64,000 nucleotides of DNA from Sphingomonas faeni. Lineage in GTDB: Bacteria > Pseudomonadota > Alphaproteobacteria > Sphingomonadales > Sphingomonadaceae. Within the stretch, counting starts at the first letter, position 1; every line of letters starts with the position of its first letter. Positions 1-8,227 of this stretch are shown one piece after another. The notes under the pieces were generated by a model. That model was given only the letters and a program-made list of their open reading frames with translations. It was not told where the DNA came from and made no database searches. The DNA is taken from positions 248,001 to 312,000 of the forward strand of contig NZ_QAYE01000001.1 in assembly GCF_003053745.1 (NCBI RefSeq). The letters are read 5' to 3'. The position numbers and the translations under genes were made by a program.

Positions 1-1019
1 TCGGCGGGACGCATGACGACCGCAACGCGCATTTCTACGACAGCACGCAGTTTCCGGACGAGAAGCTTCGCGTCGTCGAGCGGGACGCGGTGATCCCCGG
101 GTCGAAGGTGCATTGGCGCTTCCAGGTGGCGCAGAGCCGGGACGGGCTCGATGCGCAGATCACGACGTTGCGGCGGACGCTCGTGCGCAGCTTCGCGCTG
201 CTCGCGCTCGGGCTGATCGTGATGGCGGCGCTGCAGACGTTCTACGGGCTGTGGCCGCTGCGGCGGGTGCGCGAGGAGATCGCGCGGATGCGGGCGGGTC
301 AGTCGAACCGCGTGTCGAGCGCGATGCCGGTCGAGGTCGCGCCGATGGTCGAGGAACTGAACGCGCTGATCGAGCATAACGAGCGGCAGGCGGAGGAGGC
401 GCGGCGGCATGCCGGCAACCTCGCGCATGCGCTGAAGACGCCGCTGACGGTGATCATGAACGCGGCGACGGCGCAGTCGGACGACCTCGCCGACACGGTC
501 ATCCGCGAGGCGCGGACGATGCGGCGGCAGGTCGATCATCACCTTGCGCGGGCGCGGGCGGTCGGGCGGCGTGGGTCTGCGCATAGTCGTGCGGATGTTT
601 GGCCGAGCCTGGAGTCGGTGGAGCGTGCGGTCGGTCGGCTGTACCGGCACGTTCGGATCGACGTGACCGGGCCTCGCGGGTTGCAGGTGCATGTCGAGCG
701 GCAGGATCTCGACGAGATGCTCGGTAATCTGATCGAGAACGCGGCGAAATATGGTGGCGGCAGCGTGTTCGTGACGGTCGGCGCGCAGTCTGGCTTCGTC
801 GAGTTCCTGGTCGAGGACGACGGCGTCGGCATCCCGGAGGAGGAGCGGGTGCGTATCTTCGATCGCGGCGTGCGGCTGGATACGGGCAAGCCGGGGACGG
901 GGCTCGGGCTGGCGATCGTGCGCGACGTGGCGGAGATTTATGAGGGGACGGTTGCGCTTGAGGAGAGCGAGGACCTTGGTGGGTTGCTGGTCCGGTTGCG
1001 GTTGCCGGCAGCGAACTGA
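1..1019 (+). CDS. sensor histidine kinase, C-terminal part (5' end outside window)
   Basis: The frame is open from the left edge, so the gene is partial and its true start is not visible. A hydrophobic membrane segment is encoded near 190-245 and is followed by a short HAMP-like linker. The H-box reads LAHALKTPLT, with the phospho-accepting His codon near 426. Next come the N-box NLIENAAKYGG, the G1 box EDDGVGIPEEE and the G2 box GTGLGLAIV, so the dimerisation and ATPase domains are complete. The upstream residues should be the periplasmic sensor domain. The family autophosphorylates and passes phosphate to a response regulator, which probably lies just upstream. The signal sensed cannot be told from this fragment. 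Confidence 0.9.
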   Translation, partial: GGTHDDRNAHFYDSTQFPDEKLRVVERDAVIPGSKVHWRFQVAQSRDGLDAQITTLRRTLVRSFALLALGLIVMAALQTFYGLWPLRRVREEIARMRAGQSNRVSSAMPVEVAPMVEELNALIEHNERQAEEARRHAGNLAHALKTPLTVIMNAATAQSDDLADTVIREARTMRRQVDHHLARARAVGRRGSAHSRADVWPSLESVERAVGRLYRHVRIDVTGPRGLQVHVERQDLDEMLGNLIENAAKYGGGSVFVTVGAQSGFVEFLVEDDGVGIPEEERVRIFDRGVRLDTGKPGTGLGLAIVRDVAEIYEGTVALEESEDLGGLLVRLRLPAAN

Positions 1020-1030
1020 CGTCGTTTCGA

Positions 1031-1151
1031 TCCTCCCCCGCAAGGGGGAGGTGGCGCGAAGCGACGGAGGGGGAGGACACGGAACGCACGTTGTCCTCTG
1101 CCTCCCCCTCCGTCTGGCAAGGGCCAGCCACCTCCCCCTAGCGGGGGAGGA
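1031..1151. repeat. intergenic inverted repeat (CCTCCCCC type)
   Basis: Each arm is itself a small hairpin (CCTCCCCC, 4 nt, GGGGGAGG) followed by GTGGC. The two arms are inverted copies about 70 bp apart, and inner segments also pair (ACGGAGGGGGAGG with its complement). It fills the gap between the convergent histidine kinase and prephenate dehydratase genes and could end transcription from both sides. It resembles the AAATCCTCC family at 16748, 21447 and 47033. Confidence 0.85.
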
Positions 1152-1162
1152 TCAGTGTCACA

Positions 1163-2065
1163 TCACCCCCGCGATCGCGCCTGGCGATACGTGCCCAGCA
1201 CGCGCAGCCATTTCGAATGGAACCCCAGTTCCTCCAGCGCATGGTCGAGGTTCGCGTCGCCGGGCTTCCCTACCACGTCCGCATAGAATTCCGTCGCGGA
1301 GAAGCTGCCGTTGCGCTGGTAGCTTTCCAGCTTGGTGATGTTCACCCCGTTGGTCGCGAACCCGCCGACTGCCTTGTACAGCGCGGCGGGGACGTTCTTC
1401 ACCTCGAAGATCAGCGTCGTCATCCATGCGCCGCCGACCGGCTCCTGCGCCGCGGGAGGTTTGCCGCCGCGCGCCAGCACCACGAACCGCGTCGTGTTGT
1501 GGTCGGCATCGGCGATGTCGGTCGCGAGCAGATCGAGGCCGTACAGCCCCGCAGCGGCGGGCGGCGCAAGCGCGGCGATTGTCGGGTCGCCCAACTCCGC
1601 CACCACCGCCGCTGCGCCAGCCGTATCGGGATAGCTCACCGGCTCGATCCCGTGCGCCTTCAGCCAGTGCCGGCATTGGCCGAGTGCCTGCGGATGGCTC
1701 ATCGCCTTGCGGATGCTGTCGCGCGGGCCGCAGGCCATCAGCGCGTGGCGGATCGGCAGGAAATGCTCGCCGGTGATGACGAGGCCCGATTCGGGGAGAA
1801 GGAAATGGATGTCGGCGACGCGGCCGTGCAGTGAATTCTCGATCGGAATGATCGCGCAATCGGCGCGGCCGTCCTTCACCGCGTCGATCGCGTCGGAGAA
1901 ATCGAAGCAGGGCAGGGGCAGGCCGTCGGGGAACGCCTCGACCGCGGCGACATGGCTGTTCGCGCCCGGCGCACCCTGGAACGCGACCGCCCGCGCGGGC
2001 TCGGCGGCGGCGGCGTCGGTCATCCGCGCGACGATCGGGCGGGCGGGTGCGGCGAAGTTTTCCAT
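1163..2065 (-). CDS. pheA: prephenate dehydratase
   Basis: This 300-residue protein converts prephenate to phenylpyruvate in phenylalanine synthesis. The N-terminal periplasmic-binding-like catalytic domain starts with AFQGAPGANSH (about 28-38), and the catalytic motif TRF is at 192-194. A C-terminal ACT domain (about 214-290) carries the ESYQ/GSFSATEFYADV segment that forms the phenylalanine-sensing site. There is no chorismate mutase domain, so this is the monofunctional form. An internal Met15 is a possible alternative start. The gene is convergent with the histidine kinase gene and divergent from the cytochrome c gene. Confidence 0.93.
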   Translation of the reverse strand: MENFAAPARPIVARMTDAAAAEPARAVAFQGAPGANSHVAAVEAFPDGLPLPCFDFSDAIDAVKDGRADCAIIPIENSLHGRVADIHFLLPESGLVITGEHFLPIRHALMACGPRDSIRKAMSHPQALGQCRHWLKAHGIEPVSYPDTAGAAAVVAELGDPTIAALAPPAAAGLYGLDLLATDIADADHNTTRFVVLARGGKPPAAQEPVGGAWMTTLIFEVKNVPAALYKAVGGFATNGVNITKLESYQRNGSFSATEFYADVVGKPGDANLDHALEELGFHSKWLRVLGTYRQARSRG

Positions 2066-2151
2066 GCGCCGAGCGCCTAAAGCGCGCTGCCTGCCTGTTC
2101 AAGCGGCGTAAAGCGCCGCCGTCCGCCATACACCCGCCCTTCAAGCGCGGC

Positions 2152-2180
2152 TTGCGGTGCGCGCCCGCGTTTTCTATGGC
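2152..2180 (+). promoter_or_regulatory. weak promoter candidate for cytochrome c gene
   Basis: TTGCGG and TATGGC are separated by 17 nt, about 30 nt upstream of the cytochrome c start. Each hexamer matches the vegetative consensus at only three positions, so this is a suggestion from spacing and location only. Confidence 0.25.
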
Positions 2181-2211
2181 TATCCCAAACAGAACAGGGC
2201 GGATGCACAAG

Positions 2212-2931
2212 ATGGACAATCGGACCAATACGATCGCCGGCTGGGTGCTCGCAGGCTGTGGTGCGGCGCTCGGGTTGTCGATCGTCGGCGGGATGATGTT
2301 CCACGGCGAGCGCCCCGAGAAGATGGGCTATGCGATCGAGGGCGTCGTCGCCGAGGGCGGCGAGGGTGCCGCCGCCGAAGTGCCGATCGCCTCGCTGCTA
2401 CCGACCGCCGACGCCGCGAAGGGCGCCGAAGTGTTCAAGAAATGCGCCGCCTGCCACACCATCAACCAGGGCGGCGCGAACGGCGTCGGCCCGAACCTGT
2501 ACGGCACGGTCGGCGAGGAAATCGCCAAGGGCAAGAACGGCTTCGCCTTCTCGTCGGCGCTGGCCGGTATCGGCGGCAAGTGGGACTTCGACAAGCTGAA
2601 CGCGTGGCTGACCTCGCCGCGCAAGTTCGCGCCGGGGACGAAGATGACGTTCGCCGGGCTCGGTAATGCGCAGGACCGGGCGAACGTGATCCTGTATCTG
2701 AACCAGCAGGGCTCGAACCTGCCGTTGCCGGCGGCACCTGCGGCTGGCGCTGCTCCGGCGGCTGGCAAGGATGCTGCGGCGAAGGATCAGCCGGCGGCGG
2801 CGAATGCGGCGGAAGCGGCTGCGACAGAAGGTGCGCCGACTGCGGACATCGCAAATACCGGAACGCCCGCGTCGGGTGCGCCGTCGGTGGATCCTGAGGC
2901 TGCTCGCAAGGGCGCTCGCTCGGAGAAGTAA
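2212..2931 (+). CDS. membrane-anchored c-type cytochrome (c552/CycM-like)
   Basis: This 239-residue protein has an uncleaved N-terminal membrane segment (about 8-30), a linker, then one cytochrome c domain with haem motif CAACH (Cys78, Cys81, His82) and the axial Met in GTKMTF (about 145). Proteins of this form carry electrons from the bc1 complex to terminal oxidases on the periplasmic face of the inner membrane. The last 70 residues are an Ala/Pro-rich tail that is absent from classical CycM and probably disordered. An ATG nine bases upstream (2203) is an alternative start; the AGGGCGG just before it spaces better for 2212. Confidence 0.88.
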   Translation: MDNRTNTIAGWVLAGCGAALGLSIVGGMMFHGERPEKMGYAIEGVVAEGGEGAAAEVPIASLLPTADAAKGAEVFKKCAACHTINQGGANGVGPNLYGTVGEEIAKGKNGFAFSSALAGIGGKWDFDKLNAWLTSPRKFAPGTKMTFAGLGNAQDRANVILYLNQQGSNLPLPAAPAAGAAPAAGKDAAAKDQPAAANAAEAAATEGAPTADIANTGTPASGAPSVDPEAARKGARSEK

Positions 2932-2935
2932 TCAC

Positions 2936-3045
2936 TTCTCCCTCTCCCCTGCGGGGAGAGGGTTGGGGTGAGGGGCTGCCAAGCAGTGCGGCGCCTGGAA
3001 CAGCCCCTCACCCCAGCCCTCTCCCCGGAAGGGGGAGAGGGAGAA
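2936..3045. repeat. intergenic inverted repeat (CCCTCTCCCC type)
   Basis: Left arm TTCTCCCTCTCCCC, a small loop and GGGGAGAGGG are followed by TTGGGGTGAGGGGCTG. The inverted right arm ends GGGAGAGGGAGAA at 3045. It lies between the convergent cytochrome c and LOG genes. Sister copies are at 6053 and 7771. Confidence 0.88.
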
Positions 3046-3070
3046 GAAGAGTACTTCCCCCCGGGGAGGT

Positions 3071-3955
3071 TCACCCCTCGGCGGCTTCCTTCTCCGCACG
3101 CTCGCGGTAGAACGACTGCACCGCGTCCCAGGCCTCGTCCGCGGTCTCGACGTAGCGGAAGATCCCCAGGTCCTTCTCGCTGACGACGCCTTCCTCGACC
3201 AGCGCGTCGAAGTTCACGACCCGCTCCCAGAACTGGCGCCCGAACAGCAGCACGGGGATCGGCTGGATCTTGCCCGTCTGGATCAGCGTCAGCAGCTCGA
3301 ACAGTTCGTCGAACGTCCCGAACCCGCCCGGAAACGCCGCGAGCGCGCGGGCGTGGAGCAGGAAGTGCATCTTTCGCAGCGCGAAATAGTGGAACTGCAC
3401 CGACAGCGACGGCGTGACGTACGGGTTCGGCGCCTGCTCGTGCGGCAGGACGATGTTCAGCCCGATCGACTCGGCGCCGACGTCGTCCGCCCCGCGGTTC
3501 GCAGCTTCCATGATCGACGGACCGCCGCCCGAACACACCACGAACTGCCGCCAGCCCCGCTCGTCGCGCGGCAGCACGCTGACCTTCGCCGCCAGCTCAC
3601 GCGCGACGTCGTAATATTTCGATTTCTCGACCAGCCGCTCGGCGATCTTCTTCGACTTCTCGTCGGTGGCGAGCTTGAGCAGAGCCTGCGCCTTCGACGG
3701 CTCGGGAATGCGTGCGGAGCCGTAGAACACGAAGGTCGATCCGATCTTCGCCTCGTCGAGGACGAGTTCGGTCTTCAGCAGTTCGAGCTGGAACCGCACC
3801 GGCCGCAGGTCTTCGCGCAACAGGAAATCCATGTCCTGGAAGGCGAGCCGGTAATGCGGGTGCTGCGTCTGGGGTGTGGAAACGGAGTCGCGAGCGGACT
3901 CGGCATCCTGGCTGGCGTTCGGAAAAACGCGCGATGGTACTCGTGTATCGGTCAT
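3071..3955 (-). CDS. LOG family / TIGR00730 Rossmann-fold protein
   Basis: This 294-residue protein carries the hallmark GGGPSIMEA (143-151) and PGGFGTFDE (209-217) motifs of the lysine-decarboxylase-like LOG family. Members bind nucleotide monophosphates, and characterised ones release cytokinin bases from riboside 5'-monophosphates; many bacterial copies act as general nucleotide 5'-monophosphate nucleosidases. The first 70 residues are longer than in the minimal family and contain no recognised domain. It lies 46 bp downstream of the extensin-like gene on the same strand, so the two may be co-transcribed. The substrate is not defined by sequence. Confidence 0.85.
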   Translation of the reverse strand: MTDTRVPSRVFPNASQDAESARDSVSTPQTQHPHYRLAFQDMDFLLREDLRPVRFQLELLKTELVLDEAKIGSTFVFYGSARIPEPSKAQALLKLATDEKSKKIAERLVEKSKYYDVARELAAKVSVLPRDERGWRQFVVCSGGGPSIMEAANRGADDVGAESIGLNIVLPHEQAPNPYVTPSLSVQFHYFALRKMHFLLHARALAAFPGGFGTFDELFELLTLIQTGKIQPIPVLLFGRQFWERVVNFDALVEEGVVSEKDLGIFRYVETADEAWDAVQSFYRERAEKEAAEG

Positions 3956-4001
3956 TCAGGCGCGATTAGAGGAAACGCGAGGGGAGGGCTAGAGCGGTGC
4001 G

Positions 4002-4655
4002 CTAGCGGCAGAAATTGGCGCGGTCGTCTTCGAGATGGAGGTGGTTGCGGTGCGCGGCGTTGTAGTCCGGGCTGAGGACCGTGCCGAACCGCTTGCACGC
4101 CGACGCGCGGATCGTCTGGAGGAATTGGCGGACCTGCGGGTCGGACGAGTTCCAGTCGTTGAGCACCGTGATTCGCCGCCCATCCTTCAGCACGAACCCG
4201 CCGACGTCGATCGCGTTGGCGATCGCGTGGCCCGAGCGGCGGCTGGTGTTGCGCGCGGAGCCGACGACGTTGCGGCAGGCGTAACTCCCCATGCTGTCGA
4301 TCCGCGCGAGTTCGCTGCCGAGCATCTGGTACGCGGCGGGCGCGACCGCGTTGCGCGTCCAGCCGATGAACGCGCGCGCCGCGCCGCAGCGGACTGCGGT
4401 GAGGTTGGCGACGGGGACGCCGATATCGACGAGCTTCACGGTGCCGGCGAGGCCGCAACCGGGCCCGGTCTCGCGGTCGGGGAGGACCTGGAACGAGACG
4501 TGCAGCTCACGCAGGTCGGCAAGGCACTGCGCGGTTTCGCGGTTGCTTGGGACGGAGAGGTTTGGGCGGGTCTTGGTCGGCGCCGTGGGGCGATCGGCGC
4601 GTCCACAGGCGGCAAGCGTGAGGGCTAGGAAAACGACTCCCAACCACTTCGTCAT
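4002..4655 (-). CDS. extensin-like domain lipoprotein
   Basis: This 217-residue protein starts with a lipoprotein signal: MTKWLGVV, a hydrophobic stretch, then the lipobox LAAC at residues 14-17. The mature part matches the extensin-like C-terminal family of alphaproteobacteria: SGHAIANAIDVGGF and a late HRNHLHLEDD, an arrangement of His and Asp reminiscent of zinc D-Ala-D-Ala peptidases (VanY/LAS). A cell-envelope peptidoglycan role is therefore inferred. The frame is open far upstream, but the lipobox fixes the start. That ATG lies inside an inverted repeat (4651-4744), and no Shine-Dalgarno is visible before it. Confidence 0.82.
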   Translation of the reverse strand: MTKWLGVVFLALTLAACGRADRPTAPTKTRPNLSVPSNRETAQCLADLRELHVSFQVLPDRETGPGCGLAGTVKLVDIGVPVANLTAVRCGAARAFIGWTRNAVAPAAYQMLGSELARIDSMGSYACRNVVGSARNTSRRSGHAIANAIDVGGFVLKDGRRITVLNDWNSSDPQVRQFLQTIRASACKRFGTVLSPDYNAAHRNHLHLEDDRANFCR

Positions 4656-4744
4656 GCCGGGCTTGTTCCGGCATCCGTCTATCGTCTTGTCCCCCATGCC
4701 GACGGCCGTGCGGCACGGTGGGCCCCGGAACAAGCCCGGGGTGA
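4651..4744. repeat. inverted repeat (GTCAT/GTGAC type)
   Basis: The left arm GTCATGCCGGGCTTGTTCCGG pairs with right-arm segments CCGGAACAAGCCCGG and GTGAC. It sits between the divergent extensin-like and serC genes and contains the extensin-like start codon. It belongs to a group of short hairpin elements with GTCAT/GTGAC ends, like those at 15737 and 43003. Confidence 0.75.
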
Positions 4745-4806
4745 CGGAGCGAGTTTGGCGCACGGTGGGGCGAGTCCCGCCGCCGCGTGCTTGCAATGGA
4801 ACGCGG

Positions 4807-4834
4807 TTGACACCCCTGCGAACGCCGCTAGGGC
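4807..4834 (+). promoter_or_regulatory. predicted serC promoter
   Basis: A perfect -35 TTGACA (4807-4812) is followed after 16 nt by TAGGGC (4829-4834). Transcription would start near 4841, giving a leader of about 50 nt before the serC ATG. Confidence 0.5.
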
Positions 4835-4840
4835 CGGCGA

Positions 4841-4889
4841 CGGGCCACGCGGTCCCAACGCCGCGCGTGCTCTCTGTGAGGAGAGATAC
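4841..4889 (+). ncRNA. serC leader: two hairpins, second one holding the RBS
   Basis: Hairpin 1 pairs GGGCC (4842-4846) with GGTCC (4851-4855) around a 4-nt loop. Hairpin 2 pairs CTCTC (4870-4874) with GAGAG (4881-4885), which takes up the GGAG Shine-Dalgarno four bases before the ATG. A serC leader motif of two hairpins directly upstream of serC is described in Alphaproteobacteria, and this layout fits it. The assignment was made by eye; a covariance-model search against the serC family would settle it. Confidence 0.5.
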
Positions 4890-6044
4890 ATGACTGATAC
4901 GACCTACGCACCCGCTACAAATGCGCCTGCACTGCCCGCTACGAAGCCGGCGCGTCCCTTTTTCAGCTCCGGTCCCTGCGCGAAACCTCCGGGTTGGTCC
5001 GCGGACAAGCTCGCCACCGATTCGCTCGGTCGCTCGCATCGCTCGAAGATCGGCAAGACTCGCCTCCAGTACAGCATCGACCTGATGCGCGAGCTGCTCA
5101 AGCTCCCGAACACGCACCGCATCGGCATCGTCCCCGGATCTGACACCGGCGCGTACGAGATGGCGATGTGGACGATGCTGGGCGCCAAGCCGGTCACCGC
5201 GCTGGCGTGGGAAAGCTTCGGCGAGGGCTGGGTCACCGATGCCGTGAAGCAGCTCAAGATCGATCCCACGGTGGTGCGCGCCGATTACGGCCAGCTGCCC
5301 GATCTGGGCGCAGTCGACTGGTCGAACGACGTGCTGTTCACCTGGAACGGCACCACCAGCGGCGTGCGCGTGCCGAACGCGGACTGGATTCCGGACGATC
5401 GCGAGGGTCTCTCGTTCGCCGATGCGACCTCCGGAGTGTTCGCCTACGACATCGACTGGACGAAGATCGATGTGGCGACCTTCTCGTGGCAGAAGGTGCT
5501 CGGCGGCGAGGGCGCGCACGGCGTGCTGATCCTCGGGCCGCGCGCGGTCGAGCGGCTGGAGAGCTACACGCCGGCATGGCCTTTGCCGAAGGTGTTCCGC
5601 CTCGTCTCGAAGGGCAAGCTCACCGAGGGCGTGTTCAAGGGCGAGACGATCAACACGCCGTCGATGCTGGCCGTCGAAGACGCGATCTTCAGCCTCGAAT
5701 GGGCAAAGTCGCTTGGCGAAGACGGGCTGATCAAGCGGTCGGATGCGAATGCGGCGGCTTTGGACAAGATCGTCGCGGAGCGCGATTGGCTCGGCCATCT
5801 GGCGGTCGATCCGGCAACGCGGTCGAAGACCAGCGTGTGCCTCACGGTCGAGGGTGCAGACGAAGCGCTGATCAAGGCGATGGCCTCGGCGCTCGAAAAG
5901 GCTGGCGCGGCCTATGACGTGGCGGGTTACCGCGACGCGCCGCCGGGCTTGCGGATCTGGTGCGGCGCGACCGTCGAAACCGCCGATATCGAAGCGCTGG
6001 GCCCCTGGCTCGACTGGGCCTACGCGACCGCCAAGGCGGCTTAA
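4890..6044 (+). CDS. serC: phosphoserine aminotransferase
   Basis: This 384-residue PLP enzyme converts 3-phosphohydroxypyruvate and glutamate to phosphoserine, the second step of serine synthesis. It is the short type shared by alphaproteobacteria and Methanosarcina. The PLP lysine is in TFSWQKVLGGEG (about Lys202), and the substrate-side motif FKGETINTPSML lies near residue 250. The ATG follows GGAGAG inside a hairpin. The serine pathway continues with serA, separated only by an inverted repeat, so the two genes probably form one transcription unit. Confidence 0.95.
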   Translation: MTDTTYAPATNAPALPATKPARPFFSSGPCAKPPGWSADKLATDSLGRSHRSKIGKTRLQYSIDLMRELLKLPNTHRIGIVPGSDTGAYEMAMWTMLGAKPVTALAWESFGEGWVTDAVKQLKIDPTVVRADYGQLPDLGAVDWSNDVLFTWNGTTSGVRVPNADWIPDDREGLSFADATSGVFAYDIDWTKIDVATFSWQKVLGGEGAHGVLILGPRAVERLESYTPAWPLPKVFRLVSKGKLTEGVFKGETINTPSMLAVEDAIFSLEWAKSLGEDGLIKRSDANAAALDKIVAERDWLGHLAVDPATRSKTSVCLTVEGADEALIKAMASALEKAGAAYDVAGYRDAPPGLRIWCGATVETADIEALGPWLDWAYATAKAA

Positions 6045-6052
6045 TATTCTCG

Positions 6053-6157
6053 CTCCCTCTCCCCTCAGGGGAGAGGGCTGGGGTGAGGGGCTGCCACGCA
6101 CGCCACCTCCCCGTACCACCCCTCACCCCGACCCTCTCCCCGGAGGGGAGAGGGAGA
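6053..6157. repeat. inverted repeat between serC and serA (CCCTCTCCCC type)
   Basis: The left arm CTCCCTCTCCCC, loop and GGGGAGAGGG are inverted in the right arm ending GGGAGAGGGAGAAG. The right end runs into AAGAAGGAATTCCC just before the serA ATG, so the repeat end and the serA ribosome-binding site are contiguous. Confidence 0.88.
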
Positions 6158-6170
6158 AGAAGGAATTCCC

Positions 6171-7748
6171 ATGCCAAAAGTCCTTATCTCCGACAAAATG
6201 GATCCCCGCGCCGCCCAGATCTTCCGCGAGCGCGGGGTCGAGGTCGACGAGATCACCGGCAAGACGCCTGCCGAATTGATCGCGATCATCGGCGAATATG
6301 ACGGGCTCGCGATCCGCAGCTCGACCAAGGTGACCAAGGAAATCCTCGAGCACGCGACCAACCTGAAGGTCGTCGGCCGCGCGGGCATCGGCGTCGACAA
6401 TGTCGACATCCCCGCCGCGTCGGCGAAGGGCGTGGTCGTGATGAACACGCCGTTCGGCAACTCGATCACCACCGCCGAGCACGCGATCGCGCTGATGTTC
6501 GCGCTCGCCCGGCAACTCCCGGAAGCTGACGCTTCGACGCAGGCCGGCAAGTGGGAGAAGAATCGCTTCATGGGCGTCGAGCTGACGTCGAAGACGCTCG
6601 GCCTGATCGGTGCGGGCAATATCGGCTCGATCGTCGCCGACCGTGCGCGTGGCCTCAAGATGAGGGTCGTCGCGTTCGATCCGTTCCTGACGCCCGAGCG
6701 CGCGATCGAGATCGGCGTCGAGAAGGTCACGCTCGACGAGCTGCTCGCGCGCGCCGACTTCATCACGTTGCACACGCCGCTGACCGACCAGACGCGCAAC
6801 ATCCTCTCGGCCGAGGCGCTCGCCAAGACCAAGAAGGGCGTGCGGATCATCAACTGCGCGCGCGGTGGCCTGATCGACGAGGTCGCGCTAAAGGCGGCGC
6901 TCGATTCGGGGCAGGTCGGCGGCGCCGCACTCGACGTGTTCGTCGAGGAGCCCGCCAAGGCATCGCCGCTGTTCAACACGCCGAACTTCGTCAGCACGCC
7001 GCATCTCGGCGCGTCGACGACCGAGGCGCAGGTCAACGTCGCGATCCAGGTCGCCGAGCAGATGGCCGATTTCCTGATGTCGGGCGGCGTTACCAACGCG
7101 CTGAACATGCCGTCGCTGTCGGCCGAGGAAGCGCCGAAGTTGAAGCCGTACATGGCGCTGGCGGAGAAGCTGGGGTCGCTAGTCGGGCAGCTGACGACGG
7201 GCGCGGTGTCGCGGATTTCGGTGCATACCGAGGGCGCGGCGGCGGATCTGAACGCCAAGCCGATCGTGAGCGCGGTGCTGGCGGGGTATCTTCAGACGCA
7301 AACCGCGACCGTCAACATGGTCAACGCACCGGTGCTCGCACGCGAGCGTGGTCTCGAGGTTCGCGAAGTGCGTACTGAGCGCGAGGCGGATTACCACACG
7401 CTGCTGCGCGTTTCGGTGAAGACCGAGGATGGCGAGCGGTCTGTTGCGGGGACGCTGTTCGGTGATTCGGCGCCGCGCTTGGTCGAGCTGCTCGGGATCA
7501 AGATCGAGGCCGATCTGGCGGGGCCTATGTTGTACGTCGTCAACGAGGATGCGCCGGGGTTCATCGGCCGTCTTGGGACTGCGCTTGGCGAGGCGGGGGT
7601 GAATATCGGGACGTTCCATCTCGGGCGCCGGTCTGCGGGTGGCGAGGCGGTGCTGCTCCTGTCGGTCGATGAAGCCGTGACCCCAGACCTGCTGACCAAG
7701 GTTCGCGCGCTGCCAGGCGTGAAGACCGCAATGGGCCTTAACTTCTAA
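6171..7748 (+). CDS. serA: D-3-phosphoglycerate dehydrogenase
   Basis: This 525-residue enzyme oxidises 3-phosphoglycerate to 3-phosphohydroxypyruvate with NAD, the first step of serine synthesis. The substrate domain contains GRAGIGVDNVD (69-79). The NAD domain has GLIGAGNIGS (144-153), the catalytic Arg in NCARGGLID (about 231), a Glu near 260, and the catalytic His in TPHLGAST (about 278). The long type is complete, with an intervening domain and a C-terminal ACT domain (about 450-525) that usually mediates serine feedback. The RBS AAGGA lies 6 nt before the ATG. Confidence 0.96.
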   Translation: MPKVLISDKMDPRAAQIFRERGVEVDEITGKTPAELIAIIGEYDGLAIRSSTKVTKEILEHATNLKVVGRAGIGVDNVDIPAASAKGVVVMNTPFGNSITTAEHAIALMFALARQLPEADASTQAGKWEKNRFMGVELTSKTLGLIGAGNIGSIVADRARGLKMRVVAFDPFLTPERAIEIGVEKVTLDELLARADFITLHTPLTDQTRNILSAEALAKTKKGVRIINCARGGLIDEVALKAALDSGQVGGAALDVFVEEPAKASPLFNTPNFVSTPHLGASTTEAQVNVAIQVAEQMADFLMSGGVTNALNMPSLSAEEAPKLKPYMALAEKLGSLVGQLTTGAVSRISVHTEGAAADLNAKPIVSAVLAGYLQTQTATVNMVNAPVLARERGLEVREVRTEREADYHTLLRVSVKTEDGERSVAGTLFGDSAPRLVELLGIKIEADLAGPMLYVVNEDAPGFIGRLGTALGEAGVNIGTFHLGRRSAGGEAVLLLSVDEAVTPDLLTKVRALPGVKTAMGLNF

Positions 7749-7770
7749 CCCTGCTAGGCTTCTTGCTTAA

Positions 7771-7871
7771 GCCCTCTCCCCTCCGGGGAGAGGGTTGGGT
7801 GAGGGGCAGTTGGGAGGGGCATCGCTCGCGGCGCCCCTCACCCCGGCCCTCTCCCCGGAGGGGAGAGGGAG
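7771..7871. repeat. inverted repeat between serA and DUF559 gene (CCCTCTCCCC type)
   Basis: CCCTCTCCCCTCCGGGGAGAGGG and TTGGGTGAGGGGC are inverted on the right, ending GGGAGAGGGAG at 7871. Only three bases separate this purine run from the GTG of the next gene, which has no other visible Shine-Dalgarno. Confidence 0.88.
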
Positions 7872-7873
7872 CA

Positions 7874-8227
7874 GTGAAGGTCGACGACCTACTCTTGGAT
7901 CGCGCCAAGCGGATGCGGCGGGAGCCCACCCCGGCAGAGGCGAAACTCTGGCGCCATCTCCGTAACCGGCAGATCGCCAACACCAAATTCACCCGCCAGT
8001 TCGTCATCGGTCCCTACATCGCCGACTACTGCGCACGCGACGCGAAACTCGTCATCGAGGTTGACGGCGATACGCATAGTGACCAAGCGCGCGACGCAAG
8101 CCGAACGGATTGGCTCCAAAGACAGGGATATCGCGTGATACGGTTCAGCAACGCCGAGATCATGTCCGGGATGGACGGGGTCTGGCAGGTTATTTCGGCA
8201 GCCCTCACGGCGGAGTCTGCGAAGTGA
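7874..8227 (+). CDS. DUF559 (Vsr/MTES-like nuclease-fold) protein
   Basis: This 117-residue protein belongs to the DUF559 family, which has a restriction-endonuclease-like fold related to very-short-patch repair enzymes. It opens with the typical AKRMRREPTPAEAKLWRHLRN segment in which residues 11-30 are family-like. It carries the conserved IADYCARDAKLVIEVDGDTH core, whose Asp and Glu-x-Asp are the candidate metal ligands, and ends with the family's GYRVIRFSNAEIM. The GTG start is supplied with an RBS by the upstream inverted repeat. The stop overlaps the hisZ start by four bases (GTGA), so the genes are translationally coupled. Its cellular role is unknown. Confidence 0.8.
   Translation: MKVDDLLLDRAKRMRREPTPAEAKLWRHLRNRQIANTKFTRQFVIGPYIADYCARDAKLVIEVDGDTHSDQARDASRTDWLQRQGYRVIRFSNAEIMSGMDGVWQVISAALTAESAK

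Noticed and set aside
4656..6119. Upstream continuation of the extensin-like frame across the serC gene on the minus strand
   Set aside because: It is antisense to serC and passes through inverted repeats; the lipoprotein signal fixes the real start at 4655.
6053..7871. IS or MITE copies at the serC-serA palindromes
   Set aside because: No target-site duplications, terminal inverted repeats of a known IS family or transposase genes are visible; an origin by past mobility stays possible but unproved.
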